From the NCBI GenBank assembly GCA_030533445.1, contig CM060064.1, positions 3,596,916-3,660,915 on the forward strand: a stretch of DNA of 64,000 nt, read 5' to 3'. The notes under the pieces were generated by a model. The model ran no database searches and was not told where the DNA came from. It saw nothing but the letters and a program-made list of their open reading frames with translations. This stretch comes from Cyprinodon diabolis. Its lineage: Eukaryota; Chordata; Actinopteri; Cyprinodontiformes; Cyprinodontidae. The position numbers were made by a program, and so were the translations under genes. Positions 13,245-25,961 of the stretch are shown here, in pieces (position 1 is the stretch's first letter; each line of letters opens with the position of its first letter).

Positions 13245-14829
13245 TGTCTTTTTTGCTTACTTGGAGGTATCTTCTACCAGAAGTTTGCCATTTGTGTGCT
13301 ATAGAGCAGTTGCCCATTAAAGTGTGCATTCAAATCCTGTTACTAATGTGGTGAAGCGCTCTAAAAGTAAGTTTGATCCCCCACTCCCGCAGACTGCCTC
13401 TCTGGGTCTCTAAGCAAGACCCTTAACCCCATACTGCTCCTTGGGCGCCACACAATGGCAGCCCACTGCTCCCCAAGGGGATGGGTTAAATGCAGATAAT
13501 GATTTTTGTTGCTCTGTACTTGTGACAGTGGAATGACAATAAAGTTTAATTATTTCATTTTTATTCATTAAAACATATCAATGCCCTCCTGTTCAAGCCA
13601 TACAGATAGCACCCAATTAGTCAGATGGTTAAAGATTCCGTTTATTGCATCTCATCACTGGTAGTACAGATGAGTATCTGATCAGGAATACAAGCAAAGC
13701 AAATCAAAGATTTGCAATGCTAAAATGATGCACTTGCAATTATTCACATTTACAAAACTATACCTCAACACACGCTCAAAATGGATGTTTTTGAACATAA
13801 AACATCATCCTTTCGTTAACCAGACCTGAGTTGCTCTGTAAAAAGATAAATGATTGTTCGGTTTTCCTGCCATTCAATATCAAACATCCCTTGGGTAAGC
13901 CATGTACTTCATTGGGTAAGGGCTGTGCATACCAGGACTTAAAACTTCCAATCTTCCCTAGATCACTTATCAACATTTCTATGCTTAACCGTGGGTTCAT
14001 GGGTCCAATGGAAGCTGATAGTACTCTAGGAATAAAGGTACACTTCCCTAACTCCAAATACCCCAGGGTCCATTTTAAGGATTTTTTCTCCTCATGAGTC
14101 AAAGTTTTATCCAGTTGGGCTTTTTGACTAGATGTGTATCTTTTTGGGGTTCCGGAGCTTGAGTATGCCCGGTGCCAGGACCCCTAACCCCTGAAAACCC
14201 AATTTCCATTTTATAAACCCTTCGTCCTTATGACAGGAAAGGTTCTCACAAATAATTTTTACAAGATGAATCAAGTGTTAAGCAGCTCTGCAAGTATATT
14301 CCATGTGCATCTTCCCCTCCCACAGCAGCTCAAGCTTACAATTTCCATTTTTTTTAACCCAGTTAAAGCACTGCTGCTTCCTGGATGAGCGTAAAGGACA
14401 TTTTAAGAGTTATTTATATGCTTTAGCAGCCATTCCTGGGAAAGGGATTCATTGTAGTTCCCCAATTAAGACAAAGGGGTTTATGACAAACTGTTTCATT
14501 TTCCTTAGTAGCTATTCTTAGGTAATGTATGTCCAGACTTCAATTTGTTTGCTTTTTTCAGGCTCCAAAGCCAATTTCCAGACTTAGTTGTGGGTATCCA
14601 GGTCTCAGAGGATAGAAGAGTAAACTTGGGAATCAAGCTACAACCACCTCTTCTCTTTGAGCACCCAAGGTGGATCTATCTTGACCTTATGTTAATTGTG
14701 ATCCAGGGTGGGTTCTCATAGTCATGTTGTGGGAGCTCTTAGGGTCTTGGATAAAGCCCTTGTCATGCCCACCTGCTCTCTCAGGTTATTTAAAATGTTT
14801 CGCAATCAAACTCTGAAACACAGCAGGAA

Positions 14830-14912
14830 GTCAGGATGGCCGAGCAGTCCAAGGCGCTGCGTTCAGGTCGCAGTCTCCAATGGAGGAGTGGGTTTGAATC
14901 CCACTTCTGACA
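14830..14912 (+). tRNA. tRNA-Leu(CAG), array copy 9
   Basis: Anticodon CAG with intact acceptor, anticodon and T stems. The D-loop reads GCAGT instead of GCGGT, which weakens the A box (TGGCCGAGCAG). The T-loop has the GGTTTGAATCC variant. Expression may be lower than in copy 1. Confidence 0.85.
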
Positions 14913-16486
14913 TTTCTTTATTGCTTACTTGGAGGTATGTTCTGCCAGAAGGTTGCCATTTGTGTGCTATAAAGCAGTTGCCCATTAAAGTGTGCATTCA
15001 AATCCTGTTACTAATGTGGTGAAGCACTCTAAAAGTAAGTTCAATCACAGACTGCCACTCTGGGTCTCTAAGCAAGACCCTTAACCCCATACTGCTCCCT
15101 GGGCGCCACACAATGGCAGCCCACTGCTCCCAAAGGGGATGGGTTAAATGCAGATAATTAATTTTGTTGCTCTGTATTTGTGACAGTGGAATGACAGTAA
15201 AGTTTAATTATTTCATTTTTATTCATTAAAACATATCAATGCCCTCCTGTTCAAGCCATACAGATAGCACCCAATTAGTCAGATGGTTAAAGATTCCGTT
15301 TATTGCATCTCATCACTGGTAGTACAGATGAGTATCTGATCAGGAATACAAGCAAAGCAAATCAAAGATTTGCAATGCTAAAATGATGCACTTGCAATTA
15401 TTCACATTTACAAAACTATACCTCAACACACGCTCAAAATGGACATTTTTGAACATAAAACATCATCCTTTCGTTAACCAGACCTGAGTTGCTCTGTAAA
15501 AAGATAAATGATTGTTCGGTTTTCCTGCCATTCAATATCAAACATCCCTTGGGTAAGCCATGTACTTCATTGGGTAAGGGCTGTGCATACCAGAACTTAA
15601 AACTTCCAATCTTCCCTAAATCACTTATCAACATTTCTATGCTTAACCGTGGGTTCATGGGTCCAATGGAAGCTGATAGTACTCTAGGAATAAAGGTACA
15701 CTTCCCTAACTCCAAATACCCCAGGGTCCATTTTAAGGATTTTTTCTCCTCATGAGTAAAAGTTTTATCCAGTTGGGCTTTTTGACTAGATGTGTATCTT
15801 TTTGGGGTTCCGGAGCTTGAGTATGCTGGGTGCAAGGACCCCTAACCCCTGAAAACCCAATTTCCATTTTATAAACCCTTCGTCCTTATGACATGAACGC
15901 TTCTCACAAATAATTTCTACAAGATGAATCAAGTGTTAAGCAGCTCTGCAAGTATATTCCATGTGCATCTTCCCCTCCCACAGTAGCTCAAGCGTACAAT
16001 TTCCATTTTTTTAACCCAGTTAAAGCACTGCTGCTTCCTGGATGAGCGTAAAGGACATTTTAAGAGTTGTTTATATGCTTTAGCAGCCATTCCTGGGAAA
16101 GGGATTCATTGTAGTTCCCCAATTAAGACAAAGGGGTTTATGACAAACTGTTTCATTTTCCTTAGTAGCTATTCTTAGGTAATGTATGTCCAGACTTCAA
16201 TTTGTTTGCTTTTTTCAGGCTCCAAAGCCAATTTCCAGACTTAGTTGTGGGTATCAAGGTCTCAGAGGATAGAAGAGTAAACTTGGGAATCAAGCTACAA
16301 CCACCTCTTCTCTTTGAGCACCCAAGGTGGATCTATCTTGACCTTATGTTAATTGTGATCCAGGGTGGGTTCTCATAGGCATGTTGTGGGAGCTCTTAGG
16401 GTCTTGGACAAAGCCCTTGTCATGCCCACCTGCTCTCTCAGGTTATTTAAAATGTCTCGCAATCAAGCTCTGAAACACAGCAGGAA

Positions 16487-16569
16487 GTCAGGATGGCCGA
16501 GCGGTAAAAGGGGCTGCGTTCAGGTCGCAGTCTCCAATGGAGGAGTGGATTTGAATCCCACTTCTGACA
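16487..16569 (+). tRNA. tRNA-Leu(CAG), degraded, array copy 10
   Basis: The anticodon stem and CAG loop are intact, but the D-arm reads GCGGTAAAAGGGG. The T-stem begins GTGGA against CCCAC, leaving an A-C mismatch and a weakened B box (GATTTGAATCC). A T6 run follows directly. It is borderline between gene and pseudogene. Confidence 0.7.
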
Positions 16570-18155
16570 TGTCTTTTTTGCTTACTTGGAGGTATGTTCT
16601 GCCAGAAGGTTGCCATTTGTGTGCTATAAAGCAGTTGCCCATTAAAGTGTGCATTCAAATCCTGTTACTAATGTGGTGAAGCACTCTAAAAGTAAGTTCG
16701 ATCCCCCACTCCCACAGACTGCAACTCTGGGTCTCTAAGCAAGACCCTTAAACCCACACTGCTCCCTTGGTAACATACAATGGCAGCCCACTGTGTCCCC
16801 AAGGGGATGGGTTAAATGCAGATAATGATTTTCGTTGCTCTGTACTTGTGACAGTGGAATGACAATAAAGTTTAATTATTTCATTATTATTCATTAAAAC
16901 ATATCAATGCCCTCCTGTTCAAGCCATACAGATAGCACCCAATTAGTCAGATGGTTAAAGATTCCGTTTATTGCATCTCATCACTGGTAGTACAGATGAG
17001 TATCTGATCAGGAATACAAGCAAATCAAATCAAAGATTTGCAACGCTAAAATGATGCACTTGCAATTATTCACATTTACAAAACTATACCTCAACACACG
17101 CTCAAAATGGACGTTTTTGAACATAAAACATCATCCTTTCGTTAACCAGACCTGAGTTGCTCTCTAAAAAGATAAATGATTGTTCTGTTTTCCTGCCATT
17201 CAATATCAAACATCCCTTGGGTAAGCCATGTACTTCATTGGGTAAGGGCTGTGCATACCAGGACTTAAAACTTCCAATCTTCCCTAGATCACTTATCAAC
17301 ATTTCTATGCTTAACCGTGGGTTCATGGGTCCAATGGAAGCTGATAGTACTCTGGGAATAAAGGTACACTTCCCTAACTCCAAATACCCCAGGGTCCATT
17401 TTAAGGATTTTTTCTCCTCGAGAGTCAAAGTTTTATCCAGTTGGGCTTTTTGACTAGATGTGTATCTTTTTGGGGTTCAGGAGCTTGAGTATGCCGGGTG
17501 CCAGGACCCCTAACCCCTGAAAACCCAATTTCCATTTTATAAACCCTTCGTCCTTATGACAGGAAAGGTTCTCACAAATAATTTTTACAAGATGAATCAA
17601 GTGTTAAGCAGCTCTGCAAGTATATTCCATGTGCATCTTCCCCTCCCACAGCAGCTCAAGCTTACAATTTCCATTTTTTTTAACCCAGTTAAAGCACTGC
17701 TGCTTCCTGGATGAGCGTAAAGGACATTTTAAGAGTTGTTTATATGCTTTAGCAGCCATTCCTGGGAAAGGGATTCATTGTAGTTCCCCAATTAAGACAA
17801 AGGGGTTTTTGACAAACTGTTTCATTTTCCTTAGTAGCTATTCTTAGGTAATGTATGTCCAGACTTCAATTTGTTTGCTTTTTTCAGGCTCCAAAGCCAA
17901 TTTCCAGACTTAGTTGTGGGTATCCAGGTCTCAGAGGATAGAAGAGTAAACTTGGGAATCAAGCTACAACCACCTCTTCTCTTTGAGCACCCAAGGTGGA
18001 TCTATCTTGACCTTATGTTAATTGTGATCCAGGGTGGGTTCTCATAGGCATGTTGTGGGAGCTCTTAGGGTCTTGGACAAAGCCCTTGTCATGCCCACCT
18101 GCTCTCTCAGGTTATTTAAAATGTTTCGCAATCAAGCTCTGAAACACAGCAGGAA

Positions 18156-18238
18156 GTCAGGATGGCCGAGCGGTCCAAGGCGCTGCGTTCAGGTCGCAGT
18201 CTCCAATGGAGGAGTGGGTTTGAATCCCACTTCTGACA
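18156..18238 (+). tRNA. tRNA-Leu(CAG), array copy 11
   Basis: Identical in the gene to copy 7 (GAGTGGG, GGTTTGAATCC). It lies 6652 bp downstream of copy 7, which supports a four-unit higher-order repeat in the left block. All stems pair. Confidence 0.9.
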
Positions 18239-19814
18239 TGTCTTTATTGCTTACTAGGAGGTATGTTCTGCCAGAAGGTTGCCATTTGTGTTTTATAAAG
18301 CAGTTGCCCATTAAAGTGTGCATTAAAATCCTGTTACTAATGTGGTGAAGCACTCTAAAAGTAAGTTCGATCACAGACTGCCACTCTGGGTCTCTAAGCA
18401 AGACCCTTAACCCCACACTGCTCCCTGGGCGCCATACAATGGCAGCCCACTGCTCCCAAAGGGGATGGGTTAAATGCAGATAATTAATTTTGTTGCTCTG
18501 TACTTGTGACAGTGGAATGACAATAAAGTTTAATTATTTTATTATTATTCATTAAAACATATCAATGCCCTCCTGTTCAAGCCATACAGATAGCACCCAA
18601 TTAGTCAGATGGTTAAAGATTCCGTTTATTGCATCTCATCACTGGTAGTACAAATGAGTATCTTATCAGGAATACAAGCAAAGCAAATCAAAGATTTGCA
18701 ACGCTAAAATTATGCACTTGCAATTATTCACATTTACAAAACTATACCTCAACACACGCTCAAAATGGATGTTTTTGAACATAAAACATCATCCTTTCGT
18801 TAACCAGACCTGAGTTGCTCTGTAAAAAGATAAATGATTGTTCTGTTTTCCTGCCATTCAATATCAAACATCCCTTGGGTAAGCCATGTACTTCATTGGG
18901 TAAGGGCTGTGCATACCAGGACTTAAAACTTCCAATCTTCCCTAGATCACTTATCAACATTTTTATGCTTAACCGTGGGTTCATGGGTCCAATGGAAGCT
19001 GATAGTACTCTGGGAATAAAGGTACACTTCCCTAACTCCAAATACCCCAGGGTCCATTTTAAGGATTTTTTCTCCTCATGAGTCAAAGTTTTATCCAGTT
19101 GGGCTTTTTGACTAGATGTGTATATTTTTGGGGTTCCGGAGCTTGAGTATGCTGGGTGCCAGGACCCCTAACCCCTGAAAACCCAATTTCCATTTTATAG
19201 ACCCTTCGTCCTTATGACAGGAAAGGTTCTCACAAATAATTTTTACAAGATGAATCAAGTGTTAAGCACCTCTGCAAGTATATCCCATGTGCATCTTCCC
19301 CTCCCACAGCAGCTCAAGCTTACAATTTAAATTTTTTTTAACCCAGTTAAAGCACTGCTGCTTCCTGGATGAGCGTAAAGGACTTTTTAAGAGTTGTTTA
19401 TATGCTTTAGCAGCCATTCCTGGGAAAGGGATTCATTGTAGTTCCCCAATTAAGACAAAGGGGTTTATGACAAACTGTTTCATTTTTCTTAGTAGCTATT
19501 CTTAGGTAATGTATATCCAGACGTCAATTTGCTTGTTTTTTTTCAGGCTCCAAAGCCAATTTCGAGACTTAGTTGTGGGTACCCAGGTCTCAGAGGATAG
19601 AAGAGTAAACTTGGGAATCAAGCTACAACCACCTCTTCTCTTTGAGCACCCAAGGTGGATCTATCTTGACCCTATGTTAATTGTGATCCAGGGTGGGTTC
19701 TCATAGGCATGTTGTGGGAGCTCTTAGGGTCTTGGACAAAGCCCTTGTCATGCCCACCTGCTCTCTCAGGTTATTTAAAATGTTTTGCAATCAAGCTCTG
19801 AAACACAGCAGGAA

Positions 19815-19897
19815 GTCAGGATGGCTGAGCAGTCCAAGGCGCTGCGGTTAGGTTGCAGTCTCAAATGGAGGCGTGGGTTTGAATCCCACTTCTGACA
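19815..19897 (+). tRNA. tRNA-Leu(TAG), array copy 12
   Basis: This is the best-preserved TAG copy. Loop GTTAGGT sits on CTGCG/TGCAG (one G-T wobble), the acceptor is intact with discriminator A, and the B box is GGTTTGAATCC. The A box is TGGCTGAGCAG and the variable arm is CTCAAATGGAG. A T6 run follows at once, a canonical Pol III terminator. It lies 6653 bp from the decayed TAG copy at 13162. It would decode CUA. Confidence 0.85.
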
Positions 19898-21480
19898 TGT
19901 CTTTTTTGCTTACTTGGAGGTATCTTCTACCAGAAGGTTGCCATTTGTGTGCTATAGAGCAGTTGCCCATTAAAGTGTGCATTCAAATCCTGTTACTAAT
20001 GTGGTGAAGCGCTCTAAAAGTAAGTTTGATCCCCCACTCCCGCAGACTGCCACTCTGGGTCTCTAACCAAGACCCTTAACCCCATACTGCTCCTTGGGCG
20101 CCACACAATGGCAGCCCACTGCTCCCTAAGGGGATGGGTTAAATGCAGATAATGATTTTTGTTGCTCTGTACTTGTGACAGTGGAATGACAATAAAGTTT
20201 AATTATTTCATTTTTATTCATTAAAACATATCAATGCCCTCCTGTTCAAGCCATACAGATAGCACCCAATTAGTCAGATGGTTAAAGATTCCGTTAATTG
20301 CATCTCATCACTGGTAGTACAGATGAGTATCTGATCAGGAATACAAGCAAAGCAAATCAAAGATTTGCAACGCTAAAATGATGCACTTGCAATTATTCAC
20401 ATTTACAAAACTATACCTCAACACACGCTCAAAATGGACGTTTTTGAACATAAAATATCATCCTTTCGTTAACCAGACCTGAGTTGCTCTGTAAAAAGAT
20501 AAATGATTGTTCTGTTTTCCTGCCATTCAATATCAAACATCCCTTGGGTAAGCCATGTACTTCATTGGGTAAGGGCTGTGCATACCAGGACTTAAAACTT
20601 CCAATCTTCCCTAGATCATATACCAACATTTCTATGCTTAACCGTGGGTTCATGGGTCCAATGGAAGCTGATAGTACTCTGGGAATAAAGGTACACTTCC
20701 CTAACTCCAAATACCCCACGGTCCATTTTAAGGATTTTTTCTCCTCATGAGTCAAAGTTTTATCCAGTTGGGCTTTTTGACTAGATGTGTATCTTTCTGG
20801 GGTTCCGGAGCTTGAGTATGCTGGGTGCCAGGACCCCTAACCCCTGAAAACCCAATTTCCATTTTATAGACCGTTCGTCCTTATGACAGGAAAGGTTCTC
20901 ACAAATAATTTTTACAAGATGAATCAAGTGTTAAGCAGCTCTGCAAGTATATTCCATGTGGATCTTCCCCTACCACAGCAGTTCAAGCTTACAATTTCCA
21001 TTTTTTAACCCAGTTGAAGCCCTGCTGCTTCCTGGATGAGCGTAAAGGACTTTTTAAGAGTTGTTTATATGCTTTAGCAGCCATTCCTGGGAAAGGGATT
21101 CATTGTAGTTCCCAAATTAAGACAAAGGGGTTTATGACAAACTGTTTCATTTTCCTTAGTAGCTATTCTTAGGTAATGTATGTCCAGCCTTCAATTTGTT
21201 TGCTTTTTTCAAGCTCCAAAGCCAATTTCCAGACTTAGTTGTGGGTATCCAGGTCTCAGAGGATAGAAGAGTAAACTTGGGAATCAAGCTACAACCACCT
21301 CTTCTCTTTGAGCTCCCAATGTGGATCTATCTTGACCCTATGTTAATTGTGATCCAGGGTGGGTTCTCATAGGCATGTTGTAGGAGCTCTTAGGGTCTTG
21401 GACAAAGCCCTTGTCATGCCCACCTGCTCTCTCAGGTTATTTAAAATGTCTCACAATCAAGCTCTGAAACACAGCAGGAA

Positions 21481-21563
21481 GTCAGGATGGCCGAGTGGTC
21501 CAAGGCGCTGCGTTCAGGTCGCAGTCTCCAATGGAGGCGTTGCTTCCAATCCCACTTCTGACA
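21481..21563 (+). pseudogene. tRNA-Leu pseudogene, CAG anticodon, array copy 13
   Basis: The acceptor, D and anticodon arms are intact (GCCGAGTGG, loop CAG), but the T-arm reads TTGCTTCCAATCCCA. That breaks two stem pairs, and the B box has lost both GG and the purine at 57. It is unlikely to bind TFIIIC well. Confidence 0.8.
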
Positions 21564-22550
21564 TGTCTTTATTGCTTACTTGGAGGTATCTTCTACCAGA
21601 AGGTTGCCATTTGTGTGCTATAAAGCAGTTGCCCATTGAAGTGTGCATTCAAATCCTGTTACTAATGTGGTGAAGCGCTCTAAAAGTAAGTTTGATCCCC
21701 CTCTCCCACAGACTGCCACTCTGGGTCTCTAAGCAAGACCCTTAACCCCACACTGCACCCTTGGCATCCCACTATGTTTCCAAGGGGATGGGTTAAATGC
21801 AGATAAATAATTTTGTTGCTCTGTACTTGTGACAGTGGAATGACAATAAAGTTTAATTATTTTATTATTATTCATTAAAACATATCAATGCCCTCCTGTT
21901 CAAGCCATACAGATAGCACCCAATTAGTCAGATGGTTAAAGATTCCGTTTATTGCATCTCATCACTGGTAGTATAGATGAGTATCTGATCAGGAATCCAA
22001 GCAAAGCAAATCAAAGATTTGCAACACTAAAATGATGCACTTGCAATTATTCACATTTACAAAACTATACCTCAACACACGCTCAAAATGGATGTTTTTG
22101 AACATAAAACATCATCCTTTCATTAACCAGACCTGAGTTGCTCTGTAAAAAGATAAATGATTGTTCTGTTTTCCTGCCATTCAATATCAAACATCCCTTG
22201 GGTAAGCCATGTACTTCATTGGGTAAGGGCTCTGCATACCAGGACTTAAAACTTCCAATCTTCCCTAGATCATGTACCAACATTTCTATGCTTAACCGTG
22301 GGTTCATGGGTCCAATGGAAGCTGATAGTACTCTGGGAATAAAGGTACACTTCCCTAACTCCAAATACCCCAGGGTCCATTTTAAGGATTTTTTCTCCTC
22401 ATGTGTCAAAGTTTTATCCAGTTGGGCTTTTTGACTAGAAGTGTATCTTTTTGGGGTTCCGGAGCTTGAGTATGCTGGGTGCCAGGACCCCTAACCCCTG
22501 AAATCCCAATTTCCATTTTATAGACCCTTCGTCCTTATGATACAGGAAAG

Positions 22551-23762
22551 GTTACAGGGGCTTATTGTTGGTTTAAGAACTCCTGCTGTTTCTAATCCTG
22601 TAATGATAGGCTGTATTCCTTCTACTGCCTCTCGTTTAAGTGGGTACTGTCTTTGGAAGGGCAATTTAGCATTTGGTTTAATGGTGAATTTAATAGGGTC
22701 TGCTGATTTCACTAATCCTACATCTGTCTTACTTTTAGACCATACCTGGTCTGGGACTTGTTCTAATAGGGATTCATGTTCTGCCGCCACTGCCATTTGT
22801 CTTTTCCCAGGAACTTTAATGTGTTCTGCAATTACTTCATCAGCTTGTGAATATGAGATCTTGAAAAACAGTCCATCTTTTGACATGCTAATGCAGTCCC
22901 ATGCTGTAGCAATCCATTCGGTGACTTGCTTGGCTTCTTGAACCATGGGTCCTAGATCATGTGACTCATACTTGTCTGCAATCAGTAATGTGACATGTGG
23001 TGCTGAGTTGGTTACCTGGAACCATTCTGCTACATCTTTATCAGGAAATGTGACAACAGCTGCAGCTCCTTGTGGTCCAACCACTATCTCAGCATACTGG
23101 ATGACAGTTGTTTTGTTGTTTATGTCTTCATCCCAGCTTTTCTCGTAGTCTTCATGTGTTTTGCCTTTGTCATAAAACATGGTACAATGGAGAGGAAGAA
23201 AAGGTTCTTTAGGTTTCTCGTAGTGATTCATTATCAGGGGTCTCCATGTTTCCCACTCCAGTTGGAGGAAAGAGGTTGGTGATGTGAGTTTCAGCCAAAA
23301 TACTTGGTCTTCTGGCTCATGACTTGTTATCTGGGGGGTTGTTTGCAGGCCCAGTGGCATCATGTAGGCTTCATTCTTGTCTGTTGCTTCAAAAGAAATT
23401 CCATTAGGGGTACATTTAATTTTTGCATTGAGCTGGCACAGCACATCTCTACCCAGTAGATTTATGGGCGTATCTTCTGAGTAAAGTAGTGGTGCATACA
23501 CAGTCTTTTCACCTATGATCATGGGAACTGGTTTAGTCATGGGTATTATTTGGGTCTTCCCAGAGAAACCTACTGTTCGAATCTTTGATGCTGAGAGAGG
23601 CAGGCCAATTCCACTTTTTCCTATACAGGAGTAGGCCGCTCCTGTATCAATCATGAAGCGATGATGGCTGTCATATATTGTGACATCAATGGTGGGTTCT
23701 GTTTGTGGACGTTGGGTTAATACAGGTAGAATGGCCTCTCCATCAGGTTTCTCTGGGCACCC
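22551..23762 (-). pseudogene. pro-pol fragment with 2H-phosphoesterase-like insert
   Basis: Continues in the gag frame directly after UAG (no stop between 23762 and 22551). Counting from the ATG at 23654: aspartic protease with DTGA (residues 3-6) and LLGRD (67-71); then about 190 residues not found in standard pol, with HCTM (156-159) and HVTL (220-223); then an RT start with the YPL and SPCN motifs (337-368). The two H-x-T motifs, 64 residues apart, resemble the catalytic pair of 2H phosphoesterases (LigT/AKAP7/viral 2',5'-PDE superfamily); this is inference from motifs. Only the first roughly 70 residues of RT remain before array sequence takes over. Confidence 0.8.
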
Positions 23763-23765
23763 CTA
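23763..23765 (-). promoter_or_regulatory. gag-pol readthrough stop codon (UAG)
   Basis: TAG followed by GGGTGCCCAG, with both sides open in one frame. Gammaretroviruses express pol by suppression of a UAG in exactly this position, aided by a downstream RNA pseudoknot. I did not fold the downstream RNA. Confidence 0.7.
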
Positions 23766-25961
23766 TAGCCAGTACGTGTCTTGTCCCGTTCCATAGGTGG
23801 CTGGTCCAGCAGTAGGGGGCTGGGGTCCCATCCATGGGTTAGTGGGGCAGTCTCTTTGCATGTGTCCAATTTGTCCACATCCCCAGCATTGCATTCTCAC
23901 TCGCTGTTGTCCCATGTCTGGACCTGCTTGTGGCATCTGCTGGTATTGGCCTTGAGGGGGCCTTCTTGGGGCTCCTTGTGGGCCTCTCCATCTTCCCCGC
24001 ATGGGTGGCCCCCCTCGTCCCCTTCCGAACGTTGCTTGTTGGGGACCTCCTCCTTGGTTTAGATGCACATGAATAGGAGGGACTGGTTGGGGTTGGGTCT
24101 GCTGTGGCAGGGCTCCTCCCACGAGTGGCGCTGCTGGATACTGCATCTGCTGTGTGGGTGGAGGAACAACAGGAGACACTACTGGTGCTTGTACCACTGC
24201 CTCCCCTGTTGGTGCTCCCTCGGTTGGGGGTGTGGCCACCACAGTCAGTGCAGCTTGATGCTTGGGCTTCTCTTTCTCTTTCTTTGCTTTGGACAATTCC
24301 CCAATCTGCAGTTGGGTTAACTTGGTGGCCAGCATCTTGCTTTGGTCCTCAAAGGCCCGTTTCTCGGCCCGATGCATGTTTACATAGTGAATAACATGCT
24401 CAGAGAACAGAGGCCAGTCCATCTTCATGAGCCCCACAACTCCGTCCAGTTTGGCTTGCACTTCTTTGGGCATTGCCTCCCTGATGTAGGTTCTGAACAG
24501 GGGGCCAGATGTTTTCAGTTCATTCCCATCACTTCCAGTCTCTGTTTTCCATTTCTGTTGGAACCTGTGCAGAAACTGGGCGGGGCTTTCATCATCCTTT
24601 AGGCATTCTTCTCTCAGCTTAGTTGGATCACTGCAGGTGGGGTATTTGTTCCTTAAGGCTGCCCACACCTTGGGTCTTATTTGGTTGAATGGTATCTTGT
24701 CATACTGGTGTGAGGTCATGACCCTTGGAAGCTGGGCTTCGTCAAACACTTCTCTGGCTGCTGAGTGTCCTGCTGTTTTAATTAGCAGCGCCTTGATGTC
24801 TCCAGCTGCCAGATTGATGCCTCCAGTGATTTCTTCCAGCTTTTCTATCCATCTGTCAGCACCATCTGCCAATGGGGTCAGCCTTCCAGCCAGTGTTATC
24901 ATGTCCATAAATGACCATGGCACGTATCTGTCTTCATGAGGTCCTTTAGACAGCAAGGGAGCCATATAGGTCCCTCCTTGATCTTGTCCTGTCTTCTGCT
25001 GTCGCGTTTTGGACCTGGTCACCATTGGGCTAGGGCCGCTTTTTACTATTTGTAGCCCCACGTCACACTCAGCTGTGAGTGGCTTCCTTTCTTTTGCTGC
25101 TGGCCTGCTTTCCTCCTTGAACCCCTCATGGAATGGGTTTGTAGTTGGCAGTATGTCTGAGCCTTCAATGTCCTCCCATTCGGACACATCACCTCCCTCT
25201 TCCTCATATTCCATGTCTTTTCCCCCTCTCCTTCCTGCCTCTTCGATCAGAGACAAAGTCTGTGGGCTTGGTAGGTCTGGGTAATCAGTTTTGGCCTCTA
25301 TTATAAGCTGCTCCGCTTCCATTCTCTTCAATTTTTCTAATTCTCCATCTCGTTTTTTCTTCTCTTTTTGTTTTTCTATTGTCTCTTTTAAATTTTTTAA
25401 TCGTCTATTTTGTGCTTTCTCTTCCAACTCTTGCTCCTTGAGTCGTACAAATGTTTCCGTTAGTTGCACCAAGTCCTGGTTTATCTCTTTTGCCAGTGAT
25501 TCAGTTTCTTCCAAAAATAACTCTATCTTGGGATCTGTGTGGCCTTTGTGTGTTGACTTGGTCCTAGGCTCTGAGCGGCAGGTGGGGTCTCTTGGGTATG
25601 GTAAATGTCTGCGACGTACTGGGGGTAGGGAACGGCTAAGAGTAGATTTCCTCCTTACTTCTGGGGTTTTATCCCATCCGTCATAGTCACCGCTGTAATC
25701 ATACTCTCCCTGCCGTGTGCTACTCATTTCTTTTTCTGTTTCTTCCTCTTCTTCTTCTAAAACTAATTTAAGTTGTCCTGTAATCTTTCCCTTGCTACCC
25801 GACTTTATCACAACTGGGTACTGACCTGCTGCGCTAGGGTGATAAGGTGGTGGCTTATGATCAATGTACTGAGGGGCTGTTGGGCTCTTTTGGTGTTCTA
25901 CTTTGAAATATTGCAGGGTGTCTCTCTGTTCAGCATGCCTCTGTTTTTTATGCAAAAGCAT
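23763..25961 (-). pseudogene. gag (capsid-nucleocapsid portion)
   Basis: A 732-codon open frame; the first ATG is only the first methionine after the frameshift. Features by residue: PPPY late-domain motif (37-40), acidic and basic linkers, a charged coiled coil (about 150-225), p30-like capsid core (about 335-590; the DESPAQFLHRF stretch matches the major homology part), a proline/glutamine-rich linker, RG-rich stretch, and one CCHC zinc knuckle CWGCGQIGHMQRDC (692-705). The frame ends in UAG and the next codons stay open in the same frame into protease. It would build virus-like particles if joined to the matrix part, but this copy is broken upstream. Confidence 0.88.

Larger units (their letters stand above)
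1..22550 (+). repeat. Tandem array of ~1.66-kb tRNA-Leu units, left block
   Basis: Thirteen tRNA-Leu copies start at 1557, 3215, 4865, 6523, 8178, 9835, 11504, 13162, 14830, 16487, 18156, 19815 and 21481, so the period is 1650-1669 bp. The order within a unit is: AT-rich lead (TATTTAAA about 40 bp before the tRNA), tRNA, about 95 bp of spacer, a tRNA-derived SINE relic ending in an AT tail, then about 1.2 kb of unrecognised sequence. Units differ mainly by scattered substitutions and small indels. The first base of the window is already inside a unit, so the array continues to the left. The right end is the junction with the retrovirus. The recurring open frames of 60-133 codons on both strands are treated here as by-products of the repeat, not as genes. 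Confidence 0.95.

Noticed and set aside
1..22550. Array considered as a CRISPR, rDNA or 5S cluster
   Set aside because: The repeat unit is 1.66 kb with a tRNA-Leu and no rRNA sequence; no short regularly spaced repeats.
23781..25686. Several plus-strand frames of 85-131 codons opposite gag
   Set aside because: They mirror the compositional bias of the minus-strand gag gene and show no domain.
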